Shown: positions 38,281-51,061, numbered from the stretch's first letter. The stretch is DNA of 64,000 nt from Alnus glutinosa (GCF_958979055.1 NC_084886.1:9273654-9337653); one strand, 5' to 3'. Numbers and translations are program-made. The notes: a model not told the origin generated them from the sequence alone.

Positions 38281-39125
38281 CACTTGATCTGTCCTAATGC
38301 AAGCATTCAATAATTGGGGTAAGAATAAAATGATATAACAGTAAAAATTATTTCTTCTTTTATATATATATATATTTAAACTACTTATTTAAAAGTTAAT
38401 ATTTACTCCATGTCATTAAGTTGTATAACAATCATATATTAATATACTAAATTAATAACATTACTCATTAGGTTGCTTATGTCTTATGGACGCGTATATT
38501 AGAATTAGTAAGGGTAAAGATTTCATCCAAACTCGGTTGGAGGAACGTAACTTCTTTCAAAAATGTCATGTATTCCTTTACATTTGAAAAACATGTGCTT
38601 TTTTTAATGAAAAAAATAATATCTAACCCATAAGTTTTTATCTTATTTGAATGCAGTCATTGGATTTTCAATTTTAAAGATAATGTAGTTTTTTTACTCA
38701 AATTTTAAATTGCTCTCTTCATCACTTTACTGTCAAAGTTAATAATTTTCTATTTGTCACGTCTGTCTCATTCGACACGACAGGATCTATATCCAACCCG
38801 TTCTCCTGCTTTTACTGGATGAGCTCTAGCACCAAACATAAAAGAGGAAAATGGAAGAGGCACAAGAAAGAGATGAAGGAAGAAGTTGGCTTCGTCGAAC
38901 CCGCAAAAAATTAATAAAAAAATTAAAAATAATAAAAGACGAGAGAAATCAACTCAGCTGAAGAGATGAGGGTTTCTTAAGGTAGTTTGAATTATTGTAG
39001 CAGATGCGAGCAGACATGATTTTGAGGTTTTTCTGCTGAATTTGGTGAATTCGTCAATGAGACGAGTTCACTACAAATGCTCTAATTCATAAACGCTATT
39101 CTGGACGTAGCTAGGCATGCAACTA
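38281..39125. other. Upstream part of block B, paralogous to 58215-58760
   Basis: Aligns by eye with the region upstream of AKR copy D (TTCAATAATTGGGGTAAGAA, later CTAACCCATAAGTTTTTATC). No gene. The (TA)n at 38358-38376 corresponds to the much longer run at 58298-58381. Confidence 0.6.
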
Positions 39126-39745
39126 GAGCATTCCTAATAGACTTACCAAAGTAGTTGTTTGATTATTTTGGTGAGTCAATTTGTTGAAAACACTACAAAA
39201 TCACTCTCCGCAACCTCTTTACTTTAACCAAAAAAATTTGATGAGTCATTAAATCTTTAAAAAACTATAAAAATTAGTAATTTCTCTCTCCTTTTTTTCT
39301 CCTTTATTTTTCACACCAATCATCACATCACCACTTTTTTCCTTTCTTTCTCCTATTTTCTTCTCTCAACTCTCACAAATATTAGATACCAAATTAATTA
39401 ATCAAAGCATTATATCAACTAAATATCGTCACTGTTAATAGTATTTGAACTATTTATTGAAAATACAAAAATAAAATTTAAAAAATTCATATAACGTAGA
39501 TTTTTGTTTTTCTAGAGGATACAATTGGAAAAAGAGAGACAGAGAGAGATTGTGGGCAACGGATATAAAAAATCTAAAGGTTTTATTTCTTTTAATTTTA
39601 TTTTTATTTTTATCAAAACAAAAATATTAACAAATAACATAAACATATTCAAAAAAGAAAAAGAAAAAGAAAGAATAAAAAAAATATTATTTAAATGAAA
39701 CCATAATAGTTAATAATTAAAATTGTGAACCCGTTGAGAGTGCTT
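39126..39745. mobile_element. Possible Harbinger-like MITE beside AKR copy C
   Basis: The left end GAGCATTCCTAATAGAC and the right end GTTGAGAGTGCTT are roughly inverted and resemble the ends of the clearer element at 53851-54805. The interior is AT-rich and non-coding. The ends and target duplication are not clean, so this is tentative. It stops about 40 bp from the point where AKR copy C is cut off. Confidence 0.45.
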
Positions 39746-39763
39746 TAAAAAAATGACTAATTA

Positions 39764-41500
<1,737 letters not shown>

Positions 41501-41619
41501 TTCTTCCTTTTCTACAACAAACAACCGCTGCTGCTACTACCTAGTTCCTACGAACTTCTTCCCAAAGACGTGTAATAAAAGAAAAGTAAAACCAATAAAA
41601 TAATCACACTTCTCGCGTG

Positions 41620-41660
41620 CGTGCGGAAGGACTTACATACGTCAGCTAATCTTATAGGTT
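41620..41660 (-). promoter_or_regulatory. Conserved upstream block of AKR copy C (TGACG motif)
   Basis: The sequence around 41624-41657 is shared with the upstream regions of copies D (56208-56232) and E (62890-62926): GGAAGGACTTACATACGTCA here. On the gene strand it contains TGACGTATG; TGACG is the core bound by TGA-class bZIP factors (as-1 half site). It lies about 140 bp upstream of the start codon. Function inferred only. Confidence 0.4.
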
Positions 41661-41689
41661 TTCCGCCCTCGTGCCTCTACCTGGCCGCC

Positions 41690-42602
41690 TCAGAGCATAG
41701 ATGCCCTGTAAGTGATTTCGTTCCTTAAAATAAAAAATGAAAATTTAAAAAAAAATTACAAAAAAAAAAAGTTACAACAGTTGCCCTATTTCAGGGCTTC
41801 AAAGAAGGGTAGCTATATTGCAACCCAATAGATTATTATAATAAAAAAAACTCAAGGCTCTCTCTCCTCTCACGTCTCCCACTTTCTTCTTCTTTCTTTT
41901 GCTACCGAGGGGAGCAAGCCATGAAACTCCAATAGTCCAAGTTGATAATTAATGACCCCCAGTCGACGCTCATCACGTGCGACTCCTCCCGCCGCCATGT
42001 GACGGCCCTGGACCTCTTCGGGTTCAATCTCTGACTCCCTCTTGCCGAACCTCGGCCATCTGCACTTCCTCTCCAACCTTCCGTCTCCACAAACTAGCTC
42101 TCCGGGCCCATCCCCGACGAGATCTCGTCTCTCTCCGGGTTCAATCTCTCAGGCGCGCTCTCGCCGTACCTCGGCCATTTGCGCTTCCTCTCCAACCTTT
42201 CGTCGCCACCAACCAGCTCTCCGAGCCCATCCTCGTCCTTCATGACAAGCTAAGCAACATCATCCTCAGTTGGGAATTTTCCGAGAAAGTCACATTTCCC
42301 AATCATATCTTTCCCAAGAAAATCCTCTAGTCTTTGATTTTCTTTCCCGATTGTTTCTAGTAATTTTGAGATTCTTTTTTTACGTTATTGTTTTGATCGC
42401 AATTGAAGGTCAAGGAGCTTGAGAAATTTAGAAATGGCACCTTCTGGAATAAAGTGTAAAAATAATAATAATAAAATAAAAAATAAAATAAAAAAGAAAA
42501 ATAAAATAATATATATATATATAAGAAACAAAAAGTGGTTTGATTCCCTACATTTTCTCTAAATTAGAGAAAATTGTTAGGAATCTGCTGCTACTGCTCT
42601 TA
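41690..42602. mobile_element. Harbinger-like element (41693-42599) carrying a receptor-kinase fragment
   Basis: The left end GAGCATAGATGCCCTG and the right end CTGCTGCTACTGCTC are imperfect inverted repeats of the GAGCA type, with possible 3-bp duplications TCA / TTA. Relative to the paralogous flank of copy E (about 62947-62965), the whole stretch 41693 to about 43218 is extra sequence, supporting insertion. The GC-rich middle (41900-42240) differs sharply from the AT-rich ends and is a captured gene fragment. Confidence 0.55.
41942..42240 (+). pseudogene. Captured fragment of a BAM-type (CLAVATA1-class) LRR receptor kinase
   Basis: Plus-strand text reads INDPQSTLITCDSSRRHVTA, then LDLFGFNL, then a stop; further on, after frame changes, SGPIPDEISSLSGFNLSGAL, LSPYLGHLRFLSNLS. 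This matches the N-terminal cap and first leucine-rich repeats of BAM1-type receptors (the usual pattern is VTCD-RHVTALDLSGLNLSGxLS...GPIPPEISSLSGL). About 98 bp are present twice in tandem (42018-42116 and 42135-42232). Stops and shifts prevent any function. Known for the family: BAM receptors perceive CLE peptides in meristems. Confidence 0.7.
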
Positions 42603-42903
42603 GTAAGGTTGGTAATTTTTTATATTATCTAAAAATTCAACACAAAATTATAAGATTTGGATTTATGCTTATCGGATTTGGGTCATGAACGGGTCGAACC
42701 GTTTATGACATGATCATAAACGTGTCACGGGTTGACCCGTCAACCCATTTATAACATTTTTTTTTTGGAACATGTTTATCACACTATTAGTTAAACGGGT
42801 TGACCCGTTTCAACCCGATTAGCTAATCATGTCGGGCTCGAGTTTGCTTAAATGGTTTGGCGGATCAAGCGGGTTGACCCAAATTGCCAAGCCTACTTCT
42901 TAG
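42596..42903. mobile_element. hAT-like MITE (42604-42895), relative of 11295-12170
   Basis: Ends TAAGGTTGGTAATT and AATTGCCAAGCCTA are inverted copies. Flanks GCTCTTAG (42596-42603) and CTTCTTAG (42896-42903) agree at 6 of 8 bases, an 8-bp hAT-type duplication with drift. The interior has inverted GGGTTGACCCG and CGGGTCGAACCG words, the same style as the gene-carrying element at 11295-12170, but nothing captured. Confidence 0.7.
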
Positions 42904-43221
42904 GGTCCGTTTGCGTTTGCAATTTCAAAAAGTACGTTTTTAAAATAGCAACTTTAAAATATGCAATTTGAAAATATTATTTTTAAAAACGCAGTTAAGC
43001 ATTTAGTAAAATCGTAGTTTGGCTTTTAAAATCGCATATTAGCCTTTAAAATTTTATGTTTTCAAAAAAACACCCCATTGCCTACGATTTGAAAAAAATA
43101 ATTTTCTACGTTTTCAAATCGCAATTTTTTAAAAATGCAATTTCTAAACGATTCATTTTCTATGATTTGGTTTAAATTCGCATTTTTTATCTATGAAACC
43201 GCAATCTCAAACGCACCCTTA
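42900..43221. mobile_element. Tourist-like MITE (42903-43218)
   Basis: Ends GGGTCCGTTTGCGTTTGCAA and TCTCAAACGCACCC are inverted. The flanking 3-bp duplication TTA (42900-42902, 43219-43221) fits PIF/Harbinger-derived Tourist elements. The copy E flank has a single CCTTAAC here. A relative lies in the GT47 intron at 25848-26089. Confidence 0.75.
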
Positions 43222-43815
43222 ATGTGTATGCCATGGGTCTCCACCGCTTTCTCTGCTAATGTTACTGATTTATGGGTTTAGTGTTTTATTTTTATTTTTT
43301 TAATAATTAATTTTTACTTTCGCACCATTAAATTAAATGATAGTCATATAATAATTTATTAAATAACATTATTAATTGAGTTAAAAGCTTACTTCTTATG
43401 GACTGCATATCTTATTAGGACGTAATTAAGAACGGGCCGGGTGATATATATCCCTAATTTGTGTTCGATTTATATTGACACAAAAGACATAAATAAAATT
43501 CTTATCCCGCTTGTTCAACTTGAACAAGTAAAGGCATTCCAATCTCAGTATTCTCTTACTGCTAGTCAAATATTATTTTGGATAATCGAGATGTTAAAAT
43601 AGAAGTAAAAAAATTGCATTCGGTTCAATAATTTGAAAAAAAAAATAAAAAATTGTTGAGCTATTAATACAGTATTTAACAAATTTTATTAGCATTGTTT
43701 ACTTACCACATGATTTTATTTTTTTTTTTTAAATAATTAACTCTAACATTCTCTCGAGTCTCTCCCACACGATCTTAATAAAGAAAGAAAGAATAAATCC
43801 TTGAAAAATAATATT
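43222..43815. other. Upstream region of AKR copy C, paralogous to 62966-63240
   Basis: Shares TCTCTGCTAATGTTACTGAT and AGTTAAAAGCTTACTTCTTA with the copy E upstream region. AT-rich, no gene. Confidence 0.6.
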
Positions 43816-43824
43816 TAAATAAAA

Positions 43825-44245
43825 GGATAAAGCTAAAATAAATTATTGAGTCAAAGCGGTATTTTGTAAAAGGTCCCTCACTTTTTATTTTTTTAAACAT
43901 TCAATCCTTAACTTTTTTATGAAGTTAAAAATAGTCCTTCCGTGTATTTATTGTCCAATTTTCTAACTTCTCTTTGGCTAAATCACCGTTTGGCCACGTC
44001 ACCACAGCCAACTCCACCCCAAAACGATGCTGTTTTGTTATTTGCCTTAACACATCAGTCCTAATTTATTTTTTTAATTATTGGAAAAAATACAATTTAA
44101 CTCTCCAAACTACTATCGATTCTCTGGATAGTACCCCAAATTACCAAAGTTTGCATTTTAGCCCCCTAAACTACCAACTGCTTGTTTTTGGACCCCATTC
44201 ATCAGTTTGTGCCGTTTATATGGATGAAAATTAGTCATGTGCCGT
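43825..44245. repeat. Left terminal inverted repeat of the Pack-MULE
   Basis: The outer part (43825-44030) and inner part (44087-44245) both have inverted partners at the other end of the element. Includes GTGCCGTGCACGTGAC near the inner border. Confidence 0.85.
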
Positions 44246-44375
44246 GCACGTGACTCTTAAGTATAGAAAAATTCGCAAATGTCCTTAATTTTGACATTAA
44301 AATGACTAGATTGCCCATATTTAAAAAAACAAGTGTGTGAGTGATTTAGGTGCAGAAATTACAGAAAATGCCATT

Positions 44376-44545
44376 CATCTTCTTCGATGGCGCGGCATCA
44401 CCTGCGACACCGACGTCACTCGCCGTGTCAACTCCGTCAACCTCTCCAACTCGCAACTCATCGGGCCATTCCCGACCTTCCTCTGCCGCCTCCCCTCAAC
44501 AAAATCCTCCAAACCCAAGAAACCATCTCCGTCGGAATGCAGGTA
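44376..44545 (+). pseudogene. Captured fragment of a HAESA-like (HSL1-type) LRR receptor kinase
   Basis: One plus-strand frame reads RWRGITCDTDVTRRVNSVNL then SNSQLIGPFPTFLCRLPS. This is the N-terminal cap and first leucine-rich repeat of HAESA/HSL receptors (pattern W-G-V/I-TCD, then V-S/V-LSNS-L-GPFP-FLCRLP-L). It breaks off in a poly-A-like stretch at 44560. Known for the family: HAESA receptors perceive IDA peptides in abscission. Only a fragment; no function expected. Confidence 0.75.
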
Positions 44546-45064
44546 TATATTTTAACCTTAAAAAAAAAAAAAAAAAAAACACAGAGCACAAATTCAATGT
44601 TCATGGATCAAAGCTAAAATCTGAAATCACATAGAAGGCGATAAAGACAAACCATCCAAACACATTTCCTAACGAGATTGTTTTGCTGCCTTGGAAGGTG
44701 AAGATGCTGATAGGGGAGAATACAAAGCTAAGAAGACATGTTGAATACTTCAAATCACAATTGAACTGATTCTTACGTTTTCTTTGGAAGGATTTTGTGT
44801 TATGTCCATGGGTGCATTGTTGCATTTTGGTTGTTAGATATAGAGTTCTTTCGCACATATTTTTATGAGTATTGGAGAAGCAGGTGCAAGCATGCATGGG
44901 CATTGCGCACGTATTATTAGTTTCCTCTGTTCTCCCCTGTTTTATAGTGTGTGAACAGAGGACCATTTCTCAGCTTCTAACTACCAACTCTTTCCATAAC
45001 TGTCAGCCAATTCCACTTTCTCTTTTCATGCTTGTTTGGATCTTGTGAAAATGTACGGGTAGAT
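44546..45064. other. Unidentified filler inside the Pack-MULE
   Basis: After an A-run (44561-44579), a plus-strand stretch near 44668-44771 reads NEIVLLPWKVKMLIGENTKL, RRHVEYFKSQLN and a stop, which looks like the end of a captured exon of unknown origin. No further gene recognised. Confidence 0.35.
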
Positions 45065-45531
45065 GGGATTGTTAGAGTATAATATTAACACCTCAACACT
45101 GGCCTGAAAATCAGCAAAGGAGCTCCACATTTCCTGCTGACCAGCCTTCTTACAGCAACAGCCACTTGTCAGACCAGCAGCCTGCAGTCTCCTTTCCCCT
45201 GGATTCCAACTCCATGTCTTCCGGATCTGCTCCTCAAACTCAGCACAAGCCTCTCTCACAGCAGCTGACAACAGAAGCCTGCAGCAGCCTAGTCACCTGG
45301 ATTCCTGCTACAAGCTGAAGCTCCATGTTTCCCGGATCACTTTCTGCTCATTAACACAGCACACACTCTAGTCGTAGCATTTCCCTTTTCTGCATTGTTT
45401 GATTTTTCTGTTTCTGTAAACCTTGTACAATCACTCCTTCTTACTCCTGTAAATGACTTTATAAATACAAGACACTACACTGGTTTTGGTAAGTTAACCA
45501 AACCAGTTCTTCCATCAATTCTTTCAGGGAT
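45065..45531 (+). mobile_element. Solo LTR (45070-45526), Ty1/copia-like
   Basis: The unit starts TGTTAGAGTATAATATTAAC and ends CAATTCTTTCA, with the 5-bp duplication GGGAT at 45065-45069 and 45527-45531. It contains TATAAATACAAGACACTACA and T-rich promoter-like sequence near its 3' side. No internal region is present, so it is the product of LTR-LTR recombination. It lies inside the Pack-MULE. Confidence 0.8.
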
Positions 45532-45564
45532 ATGTATTAAAATTTCAATTGTGAACTGACACGA

Positions 45565-45673
45565 GAGACATCTGATTGTGGAAAAGAACTTTTTGTGAAA
45601 CCAAAGATGGGTGATGCTCTACTTTTCTGGTGCATGAAGCCTGATGCCAGAATAGATCCATCAAGTTTGCATG
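45565..45673 (+). pseudogene. Captured exon of a prolyl 4-hydroxylase gene
   Basis: The plus-strand frame reads SDCGKELFVKPKMGDALLFW then CMKPDARIDPSSLH and G, closely matching the catalytic region of plant prolyl 4-hydroxylases, where the sequence normally continues HGGCPV with the second iron-binding His. The exon ends CATG followed by GTTAGT, so a splice donor at 45674 came along, showing capture from genomic DNA rather than from mRNA. Known for the family: hydroxylation of extensins and AGPs in ER/Golgi. Fragment only. Confidence 0.8.
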
Positions 45674-45802
45674 GTTAGTTATCATTGTTAATCATGAAGA
45701 TGTTGAAAGTAGTTAGTTCAGTTTCCAGTCATTTCGAGACCAATATGCCTTCATTATTGAAGGAATGACATGTCCCTTGTATATCATGCAAACTGGTACA
45801 AA

Positions 45803-45807
<5 letters not shown>

Positions 45808-45844
<37 letters not shown>
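45808..45844. repeat. (AT)n microsatellite
   Basis: About 19 TA units between the P4H fragment and the copia element. Confidence 0.95.
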
Positions 45845-45847
<3 letters not shown>

Positions 45848-45981
45848 ATGCACCTTGCTTATTGGATAAGCAACAGGAAAACAAATCCAGACAAGTATCT
45901 AGACAACTGGAGCTCAAAGAAAAAGAGAACAAAAACTCTCTTTCTCCCTTGCCTTTCTTCCTCTATTTCGGCCAAAGTAGA

Positions 45982-46319
45982 AGTTAAGAGAGTTTATAAA
46001 CAAGTTAAAAGAGTTTGGAGAATTCTCTGTTTTGGAAAACTTGCCAAAGCAGAGTAGTTTCATATGTATATATAATAACAAGAGATCAGAGTTTTGTACA
46101 ATGGTTACAAATGAATCTGTCCTCACGAGAGACTTTACAAGTGAGAGAAAAGGTAAGCAAAGGAATAAAGAGCAGACATTCCCCCTAGTCATGCGTGTTT
46201 CCTGGTGATGGGTGGCTGCTGTCTACAATAAAGAAATCCTTGCTACTGCTGGCAGACATTCCCCCTAGTCATGCGTGTTTCCTGGTGGTGGGTCTAGTGC
46301 TACTTTTATATTGTTAACA
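45982..46319 (-). repeat. 3' LTR of the Ty1/copia element
   Basis: Paired with 50719-51056, near identical. Both LTRs contain an internal direct repeat (GCAGACATTCCCCCTAGTCA twice, about 80 bp apart). Confidence 0.93.
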
Positions 46320-49300
46320 TTCCCCCTCAAGTTGATGGGGAGAGGAAGGACCATCAACTTGTCTCGAAGGAAAATGAACCGAGCTGTAGACAAACCTTTG
46401 GTGAAGATATCTGAAGGTTGATGATGAGTTGAGATGTACCGAGCATAGAGATCCTTGTTGAAGACCTTTTCTCTAATGAAGTGGTAATCCACTTCAATGT
46501 GTTTGGTGCGGGCATGAAATACAGGATTGGAGGAGAGGGAGAGAGCACCGATATTATCAACCCACAAGCATGGGGTACAAAGAAGAGGAACTTGTAACTC
46601 CTTGAATAACATGCGAATCCAGTACAATTCAGCAACAGCAAGCGCCATGGATCGGTACTCAGCCTCAGTGCTAGACCTGGCCACAACCGCCTGCTTTTTA
46701 GCAGCCCAAGAAATGAGGCAGGGACCAAGGTAAATGCCATAGCCAGTTGTAGATTTGCGGTCATCGGGACTCCCTGCCCAATCCGAGTCACAATAGCCAT
46801 TAAGATGCAAAGGACCTTGAGTATAATGTAATCCAAAAGTAACTGTGCCCTTAAGGTAACGAAGAACTCTTTTGGCTGCAGTGAGATGAACTGTCGTGGG
46901 AGCGTGGAGGAATTGGCACAATTGATTGACACTATAGGCAATATCGGGTCGTGTGAGGGTACAATATTGTAGAGCACCGACAATATGACGATAGGCAGTA
47001 GGGTCAGGCAAAGGATCTCCTGCAAACCGAGAGAGTTTTCCCCCTGAAGCACACGGAGTAGGGGCCGGTTTAGAACCCGCCATCTTGGTTCTGTGTAACA
47101 GATCTGCAATATACTTGGTTCGGGACAAAAATAGTTCGTGAGGACCTCTTTGAGCTTGAATGCCGAGAAAGTAGGATAAGGGTCCCAAGTCTTTCACAGC
47201 AAATTCACATTGCAGCTGAATGATCAAATGAGAAATTGCAGAACAGGAATTGCTTGTGACAAGTATATCATCTACATATATAAGAACAAATATAGTGACT
47301 GAAGTGCGATGAAAGTGGAATAGAGAGACATCGACAATAGAACTCTCAAATCCAAGATCCAAGAGAGCTTGAGAGAGCCGCATAAACTAAGCCCGTGGGG
47401 CTTGTTTTAAGCCATAAAGGGACTTATGAAGTCTGCACACATGGTCAGGAAATTGGGGATTTTCAAACCCTTTTGGCTGCTCCATAAACACTTCCTCCTC
47501 AAGAAGCCCATGTAAGAAGGCATTAGAGATGTCCAATTGATGTACAAACCATCCAAAGTGAACTGCCAAAGCCAATACCAGCCGTATGGTTGCTGGTTTT
47601 ATAACAGGACTGAATGTGTCATGGAAATCAATTCCCCCTTCTTGATCAAATCCTTTAGCAACAAGCCTTGCTTTGTACCTATCAATGGTACCATCGGATT
47701 TCTGTTTAAGTTTAAAGACCCACTTGTTTCGCACTACCTTTCGATGAGATGGTCTAGGACACAAGGTCCAAGTGTTATTAGACATTAGAGCATCATACTC
47801 AGCATGCATAGCCTCTAACCAACAAGAGTGCTTCACTGCTTGGTTGTAAGTTTGAGGTTCGATAGGAAGGCTAACAGAGGTGAGGGCTTGGAAAGGATAT
47901 TTGGTGGCTGTGTACAGGTGGTAGTCAGGGAAGAGTTTAGGGGTGGATGAGTTGGTTTGAGAACGAGTAAGCATCCGAGGTGGCTGTTGGAGAGAAGAGT
48001 GAGAGGTTGGGTCAGCGGATGGGGGTGGAATGGGGTGCACACTAGAAATAGGAAGAGAAGTATCAGGTGAGAAAGTGGGAGAAGGAGATGATGGGATGAG
48101 TGGTGAAGCAGATTCAGATGTGGGGATAGGAGAGTTAGGAGAGGAATTATCGAGATCAGTAGTGATAGAAAAAGATGGAGGCAAAATAGGGGAAGAAAGA
48201 ATACCTGAGGGGGCAGGAATAGCTGAACCAGGAGGAGTATCCAATGCAGGGTGAGGTGAAGCAGTGAGGTCCTTTGCTGGAAACTGAGTTTCATCAAACA
48301 GAACATGTCTGGAGATATAAACACGATTGGTTAGAAGGTCAAGGCATCGATAACCCTTTTGACTGCTGCTATATCCAATAAAGACACACTTTTTACTCCT
48401 AAAATGCAGCTTATGAGATGTGTAAGGTCGGAGTAAGGGATAGCAAGCACAACCAAATGTTTTGAGAAAAGAATAATCGGGATGTCTTTGAAAAAGTTTG
48501 AAGAAAGGAGAAACATGCTTCAAAACAGCAGTTGGCATCCGATTAATTAAGTATGTGGCAGTTAAAAAGGTGTCCACCCAATAAGAGGGAGAAAGGCCAG
48601 ATTGAGCTAAAAGGGATAAGCCGGTTTCAGTGATGTGTCGATGTTTCCTTTCAGAGATCCCATTTTGTTCAGAAGTGTAAGGACATGTGAGTTTATGTAA
48701 AATCCCATGTGTGTTGGTAAAATTTTGGAAGGCAGCTGAGACATATTCTCCTCCATTATCGGTTTGAATTTGTTTAATTTTACAAGAGAAGAAGTTTTCA
48801 ACTAAGGTCTTAAACTTGATAAAGCATGAAAGAACTTCAGATTTCTGGCGCAAAGGAAACATCCATGAAAATCGAGAGTAGTCATCAATGAAAACAACAT
48901 AAAATTTACAGCCACCAATTGATACGACAGGGGAAGTCCACACATCTGAGTGAACTAAGGCAAGAGGATGGGTGGACACTCGATCAGAACTCAAAAAGGG
49001 CAATTTTTTACTTTTGGACACTTGACATGAATCACATAGCTGGGTACGTTTTACAGAACCAGAATAAGGCAAAAGAGATTGCTGTAAAAGTCTGTGGACA
49101 ACAGATTCTGCTGGGTGTCCAAGTCGAGAGTGCCAAACATCAAGAGGTGCTGTGACTCCTAGGAAAGCAGAGAAACGTGATAAAAAGGCTGTAGAAGAAA
49201 GGAAGGCAGCTTTGGACTTGACTCTATTGGATTGCAGCTGCTTGAGATAGATGGGATAAAGGCCTGCTTCACTTGGCCCTTGCAGGAGGATTTCCTTGGT

Positions 49301-50718
49301 CAGCATATCCTTGATGAGAAAACAAGTAGCAGTGAGAATAAAGTAACAATGATTGTCTTTACAAAATTTTTGTATTGACAGTAAATTAGATGAGGCATGA
49401 GGACAATGCAAAATATTTTTGAGGCAGAAAAGATTATTGGAAGTGGAGATTAGTGAAGAACCAGTGTTGGCTATTTGCAGGCCACCTCCATTGCCCACTG
49501 TTACAGTTTCTGGCCCTTGATAAGGTTGTTGCAGGGTGAGATTCTCTATCTCAGAAGTGATGTGGTGGTTAGCACCACTGTCAAGATACCAGGGCTGCTC
49601 AGGTTCAGTTGCACTGTTTGTGGTTGCTGCCATTGCTGCTAGTTGAGAGGGAGGGTGGCGACCTTGATAGGCAAAGTCCATCCTATGGTAGCAGTCCAAA
49701 GCTTGATGGCTGTTCTTCCCACAAATTTGACATGGAGGACAATTAGGAGACACAAAAGAAGAGGAAGGGTTCACATTTTTACCTGGTTGCACATTGGTGG
49801 AAAAACTTGGTCTTTGGTGAGGAACTTGCTGCTGAGTAGGTGAGTACTGTGGAGTATGCTGCTGCTGTTGATGGAACTGCTGAAATGATCGAGGAGGTTG
49901 CTTGTAGCCTTGCTGGAACTTGGTTTTTCTTGAAAATTGTTGTGGTTTTTGTTTTTGTGTAAAGAAAGCAAGTTGTCCTCCTTCAGGTTGAGCAGATTTT
50001 TGAGAGGCATTAAGAAGTTGTTCATAGTTTAGCAGTTCCATTTGAAAGGCATTAAAGGATATTGGGTTATCTCGGGTAACAAAGCTGAGGGTTGTAATAA
50101 AGGGATGATAGGAGGAATTAAGACCTCCAACAACATAAGAAATGAGGTCTTCATCATCTATGCCTTTGCCTACTGCAGCAAGTTGATCAGCTAAGCTTTT
50201 GGCAGTGAGAAGGAAGTCTGAGCAGTGTTGGGATCCTTGATCGAGGGTCTGAAGTTGCCGCTTGAGATGGGAAATCTGTGTGCGGGAGTTTGGAGCAAAT
50301 CTGTTGGAAAGATAAGACCAAACTTGGCGGGCTGTGTTCATTCCATAGACTGTGGAAAGAATCCTCTCAGTGAGAGTAGCATTAATCCAAGCCAGTATAA
50401 ACTGGTCTTTCTTTTGCCATACCAGAAATTCTGGATTGCGAACCGATGTTGGTTTACCTTCATTATCAAGGATAAATTCTGAGGGGCAAGTCTCAGAGCC
50501 ATCGACGATACCCAAGAGTTCGTGGGTTCGTAGAGCTGGAAGGAATTGTGTGGTCCAACTTATGAAGTTGGGACCATCCAGTTTCAAGGACACCAATGGT
50601 GTGATATTTGGGAAAACAAAGGTTGCTGTAGCAGAGCTATTAGAAGCCATTTCAAGATGAGTGATTTCAAAGTGAGTAGGATCGAAAAAAGAGGGATGAG
50701 CCAAATGCTCTGATACCA

Positions 50719-51056
50719 AGTTAAGAGAGTTTATAAACAAGTTAAAAGAGTTTGGAGAATTCTCTGTTTTGGAAAACTTGCCAAAGCAGAGTAGTTTCAT
50801 ATGTATATATAATAACAAGAGATCAGAGTTTTGTACAATGGTTACAAATGAATCTGTCCTCATGAGAGACTTTACAAGTGAGAGAAAAGGTAAGCAAAGG
50901 AATAAAGAGCAGACATTCCCCCTAGTCATGAGTGTTTCCTGGTGATGGGTGGCTGCTGTCTACAATAAAGAAATCCTTGCTACTGCTAGCAGACATTCCC
51001 CCTAGTCATGCGTGTTTCCTGGTGGTGGGTCTAGTGCTACTTTTATATTGTTAACA
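50719..51056 (-). repeat. 5' LTR of the Ty1/copia element
   Basis: Paired with 45982-46319. Borders are set by the primer-binding site on the inner side and the GTAGA duplication on the outer side. Confidence 0.93.
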
Positions 51057-51061
51057 GTAGA

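Larger units (their letters stand above)
45977..51061 (-). mobile_element. Ty1/copia retrotransposon, nearly whole, 45982-51056 (Ale-like)
   Basis: Two 338-bp LTRs (45982-46319 and 50719-51056) and a 5-bp target duplication GTAGA at each side. On the minus strand, next to the 5' LTR, is a primer-binding site TGGTATCAGAGC (initiator-Met tRNA type), and before the 3' LTR a polypurine tract TTGAGGGGGAA. Domains in order are gag with a CCHC knuckle, protease (YLDSGANHH), integrase, reverse transcriptase (YVDD) and RNase H, the copia order. Size and gag type suggest the Ale lineage. The LTRs differ at about three positions, so insertion is recent, of the order of a few hundred thousand years at a generic plant rate. 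It looks nearly whole, with about one break. Inserted into the Pack-MULE interior. Confidence 0.93.

Noticed and set aside
48030-48254. Plus-strand frame in the copia element
   Set aside because: Antisense shadow of the polyprotein's proline/serine-rich linker.
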